A model generated the notes under the pieces. It saw only the letters and a list, made by a program, of their open reading frames with translations. It searched no databases and was not told where the DNA came from. The translations under genes were made by a program, and so were the position numbers. Below, in pieces: positions 43,603 to 53,229 of a DNA stretch of 64,000 nucleotides (within the stretch, counting starts at the first letter, position 1; each line of letters begins with the position of its first letter). The DNA lies in assembly GCA_002238485.1 (NCBI GenBank), contig MPMG01000002.1:418509-482508 (forward strand). Reading direction: 5' to 3'. This DNA is from Chloroflexi bacterium bin20. Its GTDB lineage: Bacteria > Chloroflexota > Anaerolineae > Aggregatilineales > Phototrophicaceae.

Positions 43603-44172
43603 CTATCGCGGGAAAATATCGGCAACATCCAACTTGAAGCCGGGCAGGATATCGCCGCCAGTGAGCGTGTCACCCTCCCCGAAAGTGATCGTCGAGCGGC
43701 GCGTATGCACATCGACTTCACGGGTGTTGGGATGGACAACCCAAACTTGCTGCGTGCCAGCGTCCAGCAACTGACGCACTTTCAAGCGAAGATCCGCAAC
43801 CGTGTTGCTGGGCGACATGACTTCAACAGCCAGGTCGGGCGCGGTTTCCAGGAGATGCTCGCCGAGCGCTTCGGTTGCCCGAGCCCAGCTGATAAATACG
43901 AGATCAATTCCGCGAACTGTGTCCCTGCCAATGTGGGAGCGTTCGACGACAAGTCCTGCGTCGCCAGAATGGAAACGCCCCAGATCGTGTTGGACAATGA
44001 AATAACCCAATATCGCCGCCAGTCGCCCCACAATCGCGGAATGCATAGCATTCGTAACGGGCATCGTTACAATCTCTCCCTCCACCAATTCGACCAGGCA
44101 GTCGACATATTCGGGCAAGCTTGCCGCTTCCAGGAAGTTGTCGGCAGTTATCTGTCGCTCCAGCACAGCCAT
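43603..44172 (-). CDS. Uma2-family (DUF820) endonuclease-like protein 1
   Basis: This 189-residue Uma2 protein has a PD-(D/E)XK-like core: GIDLVFISW with the first Asp, LAVEVMSPSN with the Glu, and LKVRQLL with the Lys. Uma2 proteins are highly expanded in Chloroflexota, cyanobacteria and planctomycetes; their target is unsettled. I chose ATG 44172, which aligns with the starts of the copies at 58662 and 59330 (MA-x-L-x-R); upstream ATG 44190 has no ribosome site. It is most similar to the copy at 58662 (both begin with RQ(I/V)TADNFLE). Confidence 0.88.
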   Translation of the reverse strand: MAVLERQITADNFLEAASLPEYVDCLVELVEGEIVTMPVTNAMHSAIVGRLAAILGYFIVQHDLGRFHSGDAGLVVERSHIGRDTVRGIDLVFISWARATEALGEHLLETAPDLAVEVMSPSNTVADLRLKVRQLLDAGTQQVWVVHPNTREVDVHTRRSTITFGEGDTLTGGDILPGFKLDVADIFPR

Positions 44173-44360
44173 TGAGTCATCGTCCCTCATCTGTATTGCC
44201 TTGCTTCGAGTATAGCGCAAAAGGCAGCCCCCTCCCAACCTGTGGGTTGCATAGACACTGACCGTCGGGGAGGGCTTTGGGATGGGGCAGATTCATCTGA
44301 CAAGCCCTACAACACCTTTTCGCGCTTGTACTATAATGCGGCGAATCAAAAGGACTGCCG

Positions 44361-45323
44361 ATGCTGCGCGCTGCCGAGCTGAACGCCGTGCCCAAACCCA
44401 ATTTCTTCATTGTTGGCGCGCCAAAATGCGGCACGACCTCGCTGCACGAATACCTGCAGCGCCATCCCGATGTCTTCATGCCCTATTACAAAGAGCCGCA
44501 CTTCTTCGGTAGCGACCTGGATGGCTCGCGTTTTCGACAATTTCGTGACAAGCCCGAGCGATACCTCAAACTCTTCCGAGACGCGCGCGGACAATCCCGC
44601 ATAGGCGAATCGTCGCCCTGGTATCTGGTCAGCCAGCGCGCCGCATCCGAAATCCACCGCTACGATCCCGCCGCCAAAATCATCATCATGCTGCGCAGCC
44701 CGGTCGACATGATGTATTCGATGTGGTCGCAATTTCGATACAGCGGCAACGAACAGATCGGCAGCTTTGCCGAGGCGCTGGCAGCCGAAAGCGACCGCTG
44801 CGCCGGTAAGCGCATCCGCCGCGCCGCGCATTGCATCACTGGCTTGCAATATCGGCAGATGGCGCGCTTCAGCCAGCAGGTGCCGCGTTACTTCGATGCC
44901 TTTGGGCGCGAAAATGTGCTGGTCATCATCTTTGACGACTTCCGCAGCGACACCGCCGGCGTCTTCCGAAGCGTTTGCGAGTTCCTGGATATCGACAGCG
45001 GCCTGCCCATGCGCTTTGATATCCGCAATCCCAACAAAGAAACGCGCCTGGCCTGGCTGCAGCAGCTCATCGTAGGCAGCGGTTTTTCGCTCATGCTGCT
45101 GAAAGACCGCCTGAGCTACCTGGCGACCACACACACCCTTGTGCCCTACCGCTATCGCACACGCGCAGTGGAGGGCGTCATTGCCGCTTATACGCGTTTT
45201 GAACAGCGCTCGCCCTTGACGCCAGAGCTGCGCCAAAGCTTGCGGCGCGAATTCGCCAGCGATATCGACGCGCTCAGCCAGCTGCTGCACCGCGACCTCT
45301 CGCATTGGTATGGTGTGGAATGA
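44361..45323 (+). CDS. Sulfotransferase
   Basis: This 320-residue PAPS-dependent sulfotransferase would transfer sulfate to hydroxyl or amino groups of a glycan, lipid or other acceptor. The 5'-phosphosulfate loop is FFIVGAPKCGTTSLHEYL near residues 15-32 and the 3'-phosphate site is IIIMLRSPVDMMYSMWSQFR near 112-131. It lies just upstream of, and overlaps or nearly overlaps, a polytopic flippase-like protein, so the acceptor may be a membrane lipid or envelope polysaccharide. No PAPS synthesis genes are in the window. Confidence 0.9.
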   Translation: MLRAAELNAVPKPNFFIVGAPKCGTTSLHEYLQRHPDVFMPYYKEPHFFGSDLDGSRFRQFRDKPERYLKLFRDARGQSRIGESSPWYLVSQRAASEIHRYDPAAKIIIMLRSPVDMMYSMWSQFRYSGNEQIGSFAEALAAESDRCAGKRIRRAAHCITGLQYRQMARFSQQVPRYFDAFGRENVLVIIFDDFRSDTAGVFRSVCEFLDIDSGLPMRFDIRNPNKETRLAWLQQLIVGSGFSLMLLKDRLSYLATTHTLVPYRYRTRAVEGVIAAYTRFEQRSPLTPELRQSLRREFASDIDALSQLLHRDLSHWYGVE

Positions 45324-45330
45324 CACCAGC

Positions 45331-46329
45331 ATGAAAGCCAAGACCCGTCAAGTCCTCGTCCGCCTGCTCAGCATTGCGGTAACCGCCGGCTTGCTCGTCG
45401 TGCTCGTAGGCCGAGTCGAATGGGGCGAATTTGACGAGTTGCTGGCGCGCGTGTCGCTGCTCGGCTGGTGCGGGGCGCTGCTGGCATACCTGGCGCTGAA
45501 CTTGCTGCGAGCGCTGCGTTTTCGCATCTTGCTGGGAGGCGAAAAGTCGCCTTGGCGTCTGCTGCTGCCCATCACCCTTTATCACAATTTTTTGGTGCGC
45601 GCCCTGCCTTTCAAACTGGGCGAGTTGTCCTATATCGCCTTGCTGCGTTCCCGACTGAATTACTCGATGGAAGCGGGCTTGAGCAGCTTGTTTGGCGCGC
45701 GCCTGCTGGAATTGCTGATCATCGTCATGGTCTTCGCTGCCAGCATATTGAGCAGCGCCGAACAACTGGCGGCACAGCGAGACGAGTTGTTGATTGCAGT
45801 GGCGCTTACCTTCGTGGGCAGTGTGCTGGCGCTCTATTATGGCGGCGCATTGCTGCGGCGTCTGCACAACCTGCTGCGACCGCTGCTGATTCGCCACGAC
45901 AGCAGACTCACTCGCCTATTGCAAACGCGCCTCGACCAGCTAGCAGACGAGCTGAGCCGCATTCGCCAGCCGCGCCTGTTTTTTTCGGCGCTCTTCATCT
46001 CCTGCTTCACCTACACTTGTTCATTCCTGACCAATTATGTGCTGCTGCGCGCCTTGGGCTTGTCTGTCGATCTGCCCGGCGCAATCGCCATCATCAGCAT
46101 CGGCATGTTTGCGTCGGCTTTCCCTTTCACCGTGAGCGGCTTCGGCGTAGTGGAAGTGGCCTGGAGCTTCGGTTTGATGCAGCTGGCTGGCTGGGACGAG
46201 TCGGATGCGACAGCGACTGGCTTCTTGCTGCACGGCTTCCAGCTATTCGCCGCCGCGATCTATGGACTGGCTGGCTATGTGCTCATCCAGCTGCATGCGC
46301 CTGCCCAACCTGCAAATGACGATGCCTGA
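45331..46329 (+). CDS. Lysylphosphatidylglycerol-synthase-like membrane protein (UPF0104)
   Basis: This integral membrane protein of about 332 residues, with roughly eight hydrophobic segments, is related to the transmembrane domain of MprF (flippase part, UPF0104/AglD2). Landmarks are LLAYLALNLLRALRFRILLG, a PFKLGELSYIALLR segment with a loop typical of the family, and FPFTVSGFGVVEVAWSFGL near the C-terminus. It lacks the soluble lysyl-transfer domain. ATG 45331 is chosen; ATG 45310 would overlap the sulfotransferase gene. Likely role: lipid or polyprenyl-sugar translocation together with the sulfotransferase. Confidence 0.85.
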   Translation: MKAKTRQVLVRLLSIAVTAGLLVVLVGRVEWGEFDELLARVSLLGWCGALLAYLALNLLRALRFRILLGGEKSPWRLLLPITLYHNFLVRALPFKLGELSYIALLRSRLNYSMEAGLSSLFGARLLELLIIVMVFAASILSSAEQLAAQRDELLIAVALTFVGSVLALYYGGALLRRLHNLLRPLLIRHDSRLTRLLQTRLDQLADELSRIRQPRLFFSALFISCFTYTCSFLTNYVLLRALGLSVDLPGAIAIISIGMFASAFPFTVSGFGVVEVAWSFGLMQLAGWDESDATATGFLLHGFQLFAAAIYGLAGYVLIQLHAPAQPANDDA

Positions 46330-46354
46330 CCATTCATGTTTTAAGGAGCTCACT

Positions 46355-47173
46355 ATGCCGTATAAACTTGATCCATCCGCCATGTATCGCATGCCCACGC
46401 ACTTCGGTCCGCGCACGGGTCCGCGACGTGGTCCCTCGGGCGAGCGCTTCGCCTGCCAAGACAATCCGCGCAGCACGATATATGCCATCAGCTTTCTCAG
46501 CGACAGCGACAGCCTGGCTGCCCTGCTGCCACCCGGCTTCTCGCTGCATGGCGAACCTGTCGCTACGCTGAGCGCCAATTATATGAGCGAGATCGAATGG
46601 CTGGCTGGGCGCGGCTACAACACGTTGGGTTTGACCTTTCCCGCGCGTTACCAGGGACAGGTCGATGATGTCGCCGGTCACTTTCTGACCGTGCTGTGGG
46701 AGAATCTGGCTGACCCCATCATCACCGGGCGCGAAGAGTTGGGTTACGCCAAGATTTATTGCGAACTGCCAAGCCCATCTGTGCTGCGTGGCGAGCATCA
46801 TATCACCGCCAGCTGGCTGGGATTCCGCTTCCTGGACATGCGCATCGGCGACTTGCAGCCGGCGCCGCCCCAGCCTCCCGCCAAAAACCTGCCCAGCCTG
46901 CATTACAAATATATGCCGCGAACGGGCGAATGGGGCGCTGCCGATATCGCCTATGCGACCATGACCCCCGCCGAAGCGCCCAACCGCCGCATAATAGAGC
47001 AGGCCATCGGCACGGGCAGCTTTGCATTCACGCGCCCTCGCTGGGAAGATATGCCAACGCAGGTTACTATCGTCAACGCGCTGGCTGACCTGCCTGTACA
47101 CGAGATTCGCAGCGCCAGTCTGACCAAGACCATCGGCGGCAAAGACCTGCGTGATACAGTCATCCTGCGCTGA
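46355..47173 (+). CDS. Acetoacetate decarboxylase-family protein
   Basis: This 272-residue protein is of the acetoacetate decarboxylase (ADC) superfamily. The segment EELGYAKIYCELP carries the Lys that forms the Schiff base in ADC, preceded by the Glu. Other family segments are ANYMSEIEWLAGRGYN and HYKYMPRTGEWG. TAAGGAGCT lies six bases before ATG 46355. Many ADC-like enzymes are aldolases or dehydratases rather than decarboxylases. Two SDR genes follow on the same strand, so this trio could process a beta-keto or hydroxy acid; specificity is not known. Confidence 0.83.
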   Translation: MPYKLDPSAMYRMPTHFGPRTGPRRGPSGERFACQDNPRSTIYAISFLSDSDSLAALLPPGFSLHGEPVATLSANYMSEIEWLAGRGYNTLGLTFPARYQGQVDDVAGHFLTVLWENLADPIITGREELGYAKIYCELPSPSVLRGEHHITASWLGFRFLDMRIGDLQPAPPQPPAKNLPSLHYKYMPRTGEWGAADIAYATMTPAEAPNRRIIEQAIGTGSFAFTRPRWEDMPTQVTIVNALADLPVHEIRSASLTKTIGGKDLRDTVILR

Positions 47174-47231
47174 AATCGACTCAGGCTTCCAAGCCCGACA
47201 CCGAGCGGAAACAAAACTAGAGGATAAAGGC

Positions 47232-48053
47232 ATGAACGGGTTGAGCGGAAAAGTCGCCTTCGTCACTGGCGCGGCAGGGGCTGGCGGCATTGGACGAGCC
47301 ATCGCCCTGCGGCTCGCGGAGGGTGGCGCCAGCGTGGCTGTCAATGACCTGCGCCCAGCACAGGCGGGCCGACCTGGTTTGCCCGCTGCAGTCGCGGAGA
47401 TCAAAGCGCTGGGAGCGCGCGGGCTGGCAATCTATGGCGATGTGGCTGATTCTGCGCAGGTCGAGCGGATGTTCGCGCGAATTATCGCGCAATTTGGCAG
47501 GTTGGATATCCTGGTCAACAATGCTGGCGCGCCCGCAGGCGCCGATCGCGTGCCGGTTGTCGAGTTGCACGAAGACGCATTTGACCTGGTGCAGCGCGTG
47601 AATGTGCGCGGGACCTTCCTGTGCAGCCGCGCCGCCGCCCGACTGATGATCGATCAAACAGAAGGCGGCCGCATCATCAACATTGCGTCAACAGCTGGCA
47701 AGCGAGGGGTCGCGCGATATGCCGCCTATTGCGCGTCAAAGTTCGCCATCCGCGGCCTTACGCAGTCTATGGCGCTGGAATTGGCGACGCAGAACATCAC
47801 CGTCAATGCCATCTGCCCGGGCTTGATCGCCAGCGAGCGCATCGATGATATGGCAGCGGCGCTGCGACCAGCCGATATGTCCGCAGCCGACTATCGGCAG
47901 CAGATGATCGATGCTGCGCTGCAGACCATCCCCTTGGGACGCATGGCAGAACCCAGCGATATCGCCAATGTCGCGGCTTTCCTGGCCAGCGATGAAGCAA
48001 GTTTCATCACCGGCAAGTCGCTGTCGATTGATGGCGGCGTTTCGCTGGACTGA
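47232..48053 (+). CDS. SDR-family oxidoreductase
   Basis: This classical SDR of 273 residues has the cofactor motif TGAAGAGGIGRAIA near residues 13-26, NNAGAPAG, catalytic Ser in INIASTAG, and the YCASKFA Tyr/Lys pair. NDLRP at the end of strand 2 has an Asp, suggesting NAD(H). The C-terminal ITGKSLSIDGG is typical. ATG 47232 has GGATAAAGG upstream. It is followed within 50 bp by a second SDR. Confidence 0.92.
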   Translation: MNGLSGKVAFVTGAAGAGGIGRAIALRLAEGGASVAVNDLRPAQAGRPGLPAAVAEIKALGARGLAIYGDVADSAQVERMFARIIAQFGRLDILVNNAGAPAGADRVPVVELHEDAFDLVQRVNVRGTFLCSRAAARLMIDQTEGGRIINIASTAGKRGVARYAAYCASKFAIRGLTQSMALELATQNITVNAICPGLIASERIDDMAAALRPADMSAADYRQQMIDAALQTIPLGRMAEPSDIANVAAFLASDEASFITGKSLSIDGGVSLD

Positions 48054-48101
48054 CGATCGCAAAAGCGCTATCTATAAAAAAAGAGACGAGGAGCGACACC
48101 C

Positions 48102-48908
48102 ATGACACAAAGGCGACTGGCAGGCAAGATCGCTTTGGTGGTAGGCGCAGGCAGCCGTGGCGAACCCGCAGGCACCGGCTACGCAACAGCCCTTCTATTC
48201 GCCAAAGAGGGCGCCAACGTTGTGATCGCCGATTATGACCTGGATCGCGCCGAAGTTACGCATCGCCACATCATCGCAGCCGGCGGCACAGCCAAAATCG
48301 TGCAAGCCGATGTCACCAACGAAGATGACATCCGCGCCATGATCGCCGCTTGTCAACACGAATTTGGCGGCTTGCACATCCTTTATAACAATGTCGCCAA
48401 CAGCGGTTTGGGCATGGTGACAGAGATTGATGAACAGGAGCTCGACAGTACGCTGGCGGTCAACCTGAAAAGCGCCTTGCTCACCTGCAAACACGTTGTA
48501 CCGCTCATGACAGCCAGCGGTGGCGGTTCTATCATCAATATCGCTTCAATAGACGGCTTGCGCGCCGGCTTCAAACGCAATGTGCCCTATGCCGTCACCA
48601 AAGCCGGTCTCGTACAGCTGTCGCGTGTCATGGCAGTGCACCACGGCCGCGACAATATCCGCGTCAACGCCATCGCGCCCGGGCATATTCATGGCGCATT
48701 TGTGCGTACGCTCGCTGCCGATACCCGTGATCTACGTCGAAAAGCTGGCCCCCTGGGCACAGAAGGCACCGCTTGGGATGTGGCCTGGGCGGCGGTCTTT
48801 TTGGCCAGTGATGAAGCGCGCTGGATCTCTGGCGTCGTGCTGCCCATCGATGCCGGTTTGCTAGCAGCCACTCCTTTGTCCGTCCTTGACGACATCCTCA
48901 ATGACTAG
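48102..48908 (+). CDS. SDR-family oxidoreductase
   Basis: This 268-residue SDR has a modified cofactor loop (VGAGSRGEPAGTGYA, two residues longer than usual), an NNVA motif in place of NNAG, catalytic Ser in INIASIDG and Tyr/Lys in YAVTKAG. An Asp after strand 2 (IADYDLDRA) indicates NAD(H). A GAGGAG site precedes ATG 48102. Substrate unknown; it probably works in sequence with the SDR upstream. Confidence 0.9.
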   Translation: MTQRRLAGKIALVVGAGSRGEPAGTGYATALLFAKEGANVVIADYDLDRAEVTHRHIIAAGGTAKIVQADVTNEDDIRAMIAACQHEFGGLHILYNNVANSGLGMVTEIDEQELDSTLAVNLKSALLTCKHVVPLMTASGGGSIINIASIDGLRAGFKRNVPYAVTKAGLVQLSRVMAVHHGRDNIRVNAIAPGHIHGAFVRTLAADTRDLRRKAGPLGTEGTAWDVAWAAVFLASDEARWISGVVLPIDAGLLAATPLSVLDDILND

Positions 48909-48978
48909 AACACTCATTCTATCTTCCATTTCCCCCACCGATTCGCGTCACTTCCTTGACATCCCTCGCCAAATCATT

Positions 48979-49055
48979 TATACAGTATACATATAGCGTT
49001 GCTGCCTAGCGATTCTAGCTGGCGGCGCGATAGCAGCGATCATCTATACAGTCTA
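48979..49055 (+). promoter_or_regulatory. Two TATACAGT motifs upstream of primase gene
   Basis: TATACAGTATA (48979-48989) is a near-perfect palindrome, and TATACAGTCTA (49045-49055) is a second copy 66 bp later. A third copy lies upstream of the par operon (54293-54304, inverted). They lie in the 409-bp non-coding gap (48909-49317) before the primase-polymerase gene. Candidate operators of the winged-helix protein encoded at 54024. Confidence 0.55.
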
Positions 49056-49317
49056 AATGCGGGCATTTTTTCGCGCTTATTCTCTGCATTATCCAGCACG
49101 AAATCTGCCGCTCTTCTGGTGACATTTGGTCGCTGCTGCCGACAACTTTCTGAGACCATTTTCGGGCTTCGCGGCAGCGCCCCAGCTTCTGCAAGCGCCG
49201 TTAGCAAGTACAGCGCGCATACAACAGGCCTCGGTCCTGCCATGACGGGGCATCTTCCCGTCTCTGTCCTGCGGGCACAGAGCGACTGCCATTCGCGCGC
49301 AAAAGCGAGAAAAAATC

Positions 49318-51342
49318 ATGAAATCTTTCCTCAACCTTCGACACAAATCACTGCTGCGCGAAGCCAATGAATTGGCGAAGTCTGGCTATTCTATCATCCC
49401 GGTGCATGGAGACAATGCGCCCGATGAACCCAAGAAGCCAGCCATCAAATGGCGTCAATACCAGAAGCGCATTGCCTCGACCGCCGAGATCGATGCCGCT
49501 TTTGACGAACAGTTTACGGCGCTGGGCATCGTCTGTGGACAGGTTTCGCGTCTGCTGGTCATCGACTTTGACGACCATCGGCGTTACCGGCGATTCTGTA
49601 TGCACCTGCCTCAATATGCCGACACCTTCAGCGTGAAGACGCGGCGCGGCTGCCATCTGTATTTCCGCAGCGATGAGCTTGTGCCCAGTCATCAATTCGA
49701 TGGTGGCGATATCAAAGGCGAACGCTCTTATGTGATCGCCCCGCCTTCGCGAATTGGCGGCTTCGCATACCGCGCCATGAACGACCTGCCCGCGATTCAA
49801 CTGCAGCGCGGGGATATCGACAAGCTGCTGAACTACTTTCATGTGAGCTCTGCAATGCATGTGCTGCCAGGGAGAATCATTCGTGAGCGCAACGATATCG
49901 ACTTTGCGCGGCTGTACGAGCGGCTGGCTGGGCAGATCGGTCGCAACAACGCGCTCTACCGTGCAGCTTCCATCGCCCGCGACCAGGGGATGTCGGCGGC
50001 AGAGGTCGAGCAGCGCTTAGCGCCTTTGCACCTGGCGCAACCTGCCAAACCCGCTCATCGGCGCGAAAAGCCAGTCGAACGTCTGCTGGAGGCGCAACGC
50101 AGCATCGCATCGGCTTTTCGTGGCGGCTCCTTCTCGCAGGATGATGGAGTGGGCCTCCCGAATTCGGTGCGTGAACGTTTGTTGACTGCTCAGGCCTCTA
50201 GCATCGTGCCTCGGCTCTTGGATGCCATCTCTTTGGCGGGCTGGAAAGACGACGCTAGTTTCACGCTGAGCGACGCGGTCGTCGTCGCGAGGCGCGTCGG
50301 CATCAGTCGCAAGTCCGTATTGCAAGCGCTGACTGGCGATCGTTCAATTTTTAATGGGCGGCATATTATCAGTAGAAGATATGCTGAATACCTGGACAAG
50401 AGGGGACTTAATGAGAAGAAGCGCGGTCGACCCCTGCAGTTGCTGTTTCAAGTGCCCAGTGTGGGGCGGCTGTTGGCGCTGTTGAATGTGGCTTGGACGC
50501 CCTCCGATGTTGTATGTGAAAGCGACCTGCGCACAGCCAAGACCTATCGGCAGGCACTGCATCGGGCGTATATCCAACGGCTAAATCCGCAGCTGCCCAT
50601 GCGCAAGCTAGGAGAGCGGATTGGCGCATCTGCCCGCACCATCCGGCGTTATAACCGCGATCTGCGCGTGCAAGTCACCACTTGCATCGGGCGCTTGCGG
50701 ATGGCGGAGCGAACGTTGAGCTGCCTGCCCAAGCGCACGGGTGATGTCGAGAACAATGCCACGGCGGGCTATTGGCTGGAGACAGCAGGCGGAGCGCGTT
50801 ACCCGGCTTGGCGGCACATCGGCGCGAAACTGCTGAAAGAAGCGGACCAGGCCATCTGGCTGTGCATTCGCCGACCTTCGCGCTACAGCCTTGACGCAGA
50901 GCCGGCGCCGGCCGTGGCAATTGCGGCGATCAGCGCAGAGGAATTCCTGCAACTGCGCGCCTGGCGGGGGGAGACGGTCGAAAAGCTCAGCCTGCGCGAC
51001 CGTGCCCTGGGATTGTTGCGCCGGGTCAAGGAACGCGTGGCGACAACCCGTTATCAGAAGCTCCAACTCTTCTTCGACACAGTGGCGGAGAGGATCGCCG
51101 AAGACAAAATCGCCGAGACCATCAGCGGCTACTTGTATGCCCTGGACGAACATGGTCAGCAAGTGCGGCGGCCGGCTCGGCGGGGCATCGCCTATCGCAT
51201 GTTGAAGCAGTTCGGCGAGGGCAATGTCTTCCTGGCGCTGCGTGATACGGCGGATGACGTGCTGGCTTCCCTGGCGCGCGGTGCAGAACGCGCTGCGGTG
51301 CTGGATGGAGAGATGGGTCTGCCGGCGCAGTCGACGAGCTAA
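49318..51342 (+). CDS. Primase-polymerase (Prim-Pol) replication protein
   Basis: This 674-residue protein has an N-terminal bifunctional DNA primase/polymerase domain (about 10-185), the AEP type used by plasmids, phages and integrative elements to start replication. Catalytic residues are Asp83 and Asp85 in VIDFDD, and His113 in RRGCHLYF; GERSYVIAPPS forms the later conserved strand. No helicase Walker motif is seen in the remaining 480 residues, which contain at least one helix-turn-helix (MRKLGERIGASARTIRRYNR near residues 430-449) and are Arg-rich. It faces the wHTH-parA-parB operon, so the block looks like a replicon module. Confidence 0.85.
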   Translation: MKSFLNLRHKSLLREANELAKSGYSIIPVHGDNAPDEPKKPAIKWRQYQKRIASTAEIDAAFDEQFTALGIVCGQVSRLLVIDFDDHRRYRRFCMHLPQYADTFSVKTRRGCHLYFRSDELVPSHQFDGGDIKGERSYVIAPPSRIGGFAYRAMNDLPAIQLQRGDIDKLLNYFHVSSAMHVLPGRIIRERNDIDFARLYERLAGQIGRNNALYRAASIARDQGMSAAEVEQRLAPLHLAQPAKPAHRREKPVERLLEAQRSIASAFRGGSFSQDDGVGLPNSVRERLLTAQASSIVPRLLDAISLAGWKDDASFTLSDAVVVARRVGISRKSVLQALTGDRSIFNGRHIISRRYAEYLDKRGLNEKKRGRPLQLLFQVPSVGRLLALLNVAWTPSDVVCESDLRTAKTYRQALHRAYIQRLNPQLPMRKLGERIGASARTIRRYNRDLRVQVTTCIGRLRMAERTLSCLPKRTGDVENNATAGYWLETAGGARYPAWRHIGAKLLKEADQAIWLCIRRPSRYSLDAEPAPAVAIAAISAEEFLQLRAWRGETVEKLSLRDRALGLLRRVKERVATTRYQKLQLFFDTVAERIAEDKIAETISGYLYALDEHGQQVRRPARRGIAYRMLKQFGEGNVFLALRDTADDVLASLARGAERAAVLDGEMGLPAQSTS

Positions 51343-51357
51343 GCCGATGCGCTATAC

Positions 51358-51373
51358 CGTTACAGGTGTAACG
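51358..51373. promoter_or_regulatory. Candidate parS site 1
   Basis: The 16-bp palindrome CGTTACAGGTGTAACG lies 15 bp after the primase stop codon. With flanks TAC and CT it is identical to the site at 52213 except for two central bases. It is a good candidate for a ParB binding site. Confidence 0.6.
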
Positions 51374-52017
51374 CTTGTGAAACCCCCAGTTGTCTCCGCA
51401 GCCCAAGCGCCCTCGATTCCTCTCTCGCAACATTCCACGTTCCGGCTCCCCGTCAAGTTGAGGAGATGGTTTCCTACCTTGCCTGTGATGTTGGTCTGAC
51501 CGCTGTCGGGGAGAGACAGGTTTCGTTCGCGGGATTGCCGCTTGTCGTCATGTGTTGCGACATAGCGCGCCATCCGATTTATGGTCTGGCATCATCTGGG
51601 TCGATCCGGGAACGAAACCGCAGGCCTTTCAACTGGGCGCCTCTGTATCCTATTCCGGTCGCAGGAAGTGGCAATCGCTGTCTGCTCTCCTTTTCTGGCG
51701 ATACAAGATCCGCTCCCACAATTCCTAACTTGAGACAAAATGTTTGGCTTCGGTGGCTGCGGCGCTGTGTGGGGCTGTTGAGGCCGAAATTGTATGTGGA
51801 GATGGTCTCCGCCCCTTTCACTATGGGGGGAAATTTGGTCGGGCGGCGGAGATGCGCTTGCGATCGCAGAAACGGCTATGGGCGAAATAGGTGTTGCCGG
51901 CATGATCATTGCGGGCGCGTCACAATCACGACCCTAGCGATAGACGATTGCAGATGTCATGTCGTACTAGACGTCCCCCATCCCGATTGGGTGGGGGAGG
52001 AGGCGGGGGGACTGTGG
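51374..52017. other. Long gap between primase gene and parB, no clear gene
   Basis: This is the space between convergent primase and parB genes. Open frames exist on both strands (for example 51466-52029 plus) but have a Cys/Arg-rich, non-protein-like composition and no recognisable domain. A GC hairpin (CCCCCATCCC, loop GATT, GGGTGGGGG; 51975-51998) near the parB end may terminate transcription. The position beside replication and partition genes makes it a candidate origin region. Confidence 0.4.
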
Positions 52018-53229
52018 TCAGGCAGTTGAGTCGTCGATGTCTTCAATGAGGCGCATCAGCTGGCGGATCTCGGTTTCGATCAGCTTGCGGATATGCGGGC
52101 GCGAATCCGAATCGACCGCATTGATCTCTTTGCGCAAGCGGTTCCGCCATTGGCTGGCATCGGCAGCCAGACGCGCCAGGGCATCTTTGCGGCGTTTTTT
52201 GCGGCGCTCTACCGTTACTCGTGTAACGCTATCGAGGGCGGCTTTGATCTTGCGTAGCTCGCCTTCGGTCAAATCTTCGTCATCGCCACGCCGCCACAGA
52301 TCGGCCGGCAAACGCAGCAGCGCCCGATACTGACGCAGCTGGCTGGCGGTGGACAGTCCCATGGCATTCAGCAGCCGTTCACCTTGTCCACGCGGAATGC
52401 GCCAGCTGCTGCCATCGGCCACTTGCGCATAAAAGGCTTGCTCGGTCTCGCAATCGGAAAGCATTGCGAAGTTTTGCCAGCCATGCAGGTCCATGAGTAG
52501 CAGCGAGAGCTGACGCGCCCGGCTGATGGCATTGAGGTTGTCGCGGGCGTTGTTTTCGCTGGCTTGCCGCCACACATCCACGCGGTTGACGATGCGCGCC
52601 GGAATGCGCGACCAATTGACGATGCTGCCGTCGGGTCGTTTGTCGCCATCGCCAAACTTCCAATACAAGATATGGTAAGCCAGCCAACGCCGCTCGCCTG
52701 TTTCAATCTCGTAGCGGTCGCCATGGTGCACCAGGCTGATGGGGTTGGACAAACCATCCCGCCGTATGCTGGCTGCTAGATCGATGAGCTTCATCAGCGC
52801 GGCGTACTTGGTGGATGCTGGCAGATCATCATCGACGGCTGGGCTCCCGTCTGTCTCGACCAGCGCACCGCGGTCGGTGGCTTGCCCGCGCAGGTAATTG
52901 ACGATATCGAATGTCTGCCTGCCCGGCTCCAGCTGGATCTCCAATATCCAGCGCTCCAGGATATCCACAATGCTCGATGGCTGCAGCGAGAAAATATCGG
53001 TCAGGTCGTGTGGAATGCTGTAACGCGGCTGGATCGGGTTGGGATAAACCTCGTGTATGCTGACGGCTTCAATAGCTTGAAAATCGCTGTCGGCTGCGGC
53101 GATTTCCAGCGCCAGATCGCCCAATCCAAAACCGATTGCATCGGCAGTCTTGGGGTCGAGCGAGTTGGGATTGGCGAAGAGCAGATTATCTTCGTCGCGG
53201 ATTTTGCGGCGGCGCTCACGACTGCTCAT
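52018..53229 (-). CDS. parB: ParB-like partition protein
   Basis: This 403-residue ParB/Srx-domain protein would bind parS DNA and load partition complexes. It carries the classic ParB boxes: NPIQPR at residues 64-69, [11 protein letters not shown] from 178, and [18 protein letters not shown], which matches ENxxRxxL. The C-terminal part is Lys/Arg-rich and helical. It is longer than chromosomal ParB (about 290) because of insertions between NPIQPR and GERR, as in plasmid or phage homologues. Start ATG 53229 overlaps the parA stop by 14 bases. A palindrome inside its coding sequence (52213-52228) repeats the one at 51358. Confidence 0.88.
   Translation of the reverse strand: MSSRERRRKIRDEDNLLFANPNSLDPKTADAIGFGLGDLALEIAAADSDFQAIEAVSIHEVYPNPIQPRYSIPHDLTDIFSLQPSSIVDILERWILEIQLEPGRQTFDIVNYLRGQATDRGALVETDGSPAVDDDLPASTKYAALMKLIDLAASIRRDGLSNPISLVHHGDRYEIETGERRWLAYHILYWKFGDGDKRPDGSIVNWSRIPARIVNRVDVWRQASENNARDNLNAISRARQLSLLLMDLHGWQNFAMLSDCETEQAFYAQVADGSSWRIPRGQGERLLNAMGLSTASQLRQYRALLRLPADLWRRGDDEDLTEGELRKIKAALDSVTRVTVERRKKRRKDALARLAADASQWRNRLRKEINAVDSDSRPHIRKLIETEIRQLMRLIEDIDDSTA
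52213..52228. promoter_or_regulatory. Candidate parS site 2, inside parB
   Basis: The palindrome CGTTACTCGTGTAACG lies in the 3' part of parB. Flanking TAC on the left and CT on the right match site 1, so 19 of 21 bases are shared. parS sites within or near parB are common in chromosomes and plasmids. Confidence 0.6.

Noticed and set aside
44036..44070. GTAAC/GTTAC inverted repeat as a third parS site
   Set aside because: The arms are in the opposite order and spacing to the 51358/52213 palindromes, and it lies inside a Uma2 gene.
48909..49317. tRNA or attachment site flanking the replication module
   Set aside because: I looked for a cloverleaf or direct repeats at both ends of 48.9-54.4 kb and saw none.
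51466..52029. 187-codon open frame between primase gene and parB
   Set aside because: It has no ribosome site, an odd Cys/Arg-rich C-terminus and no family resemblance; kept only as part of an unexplained region.
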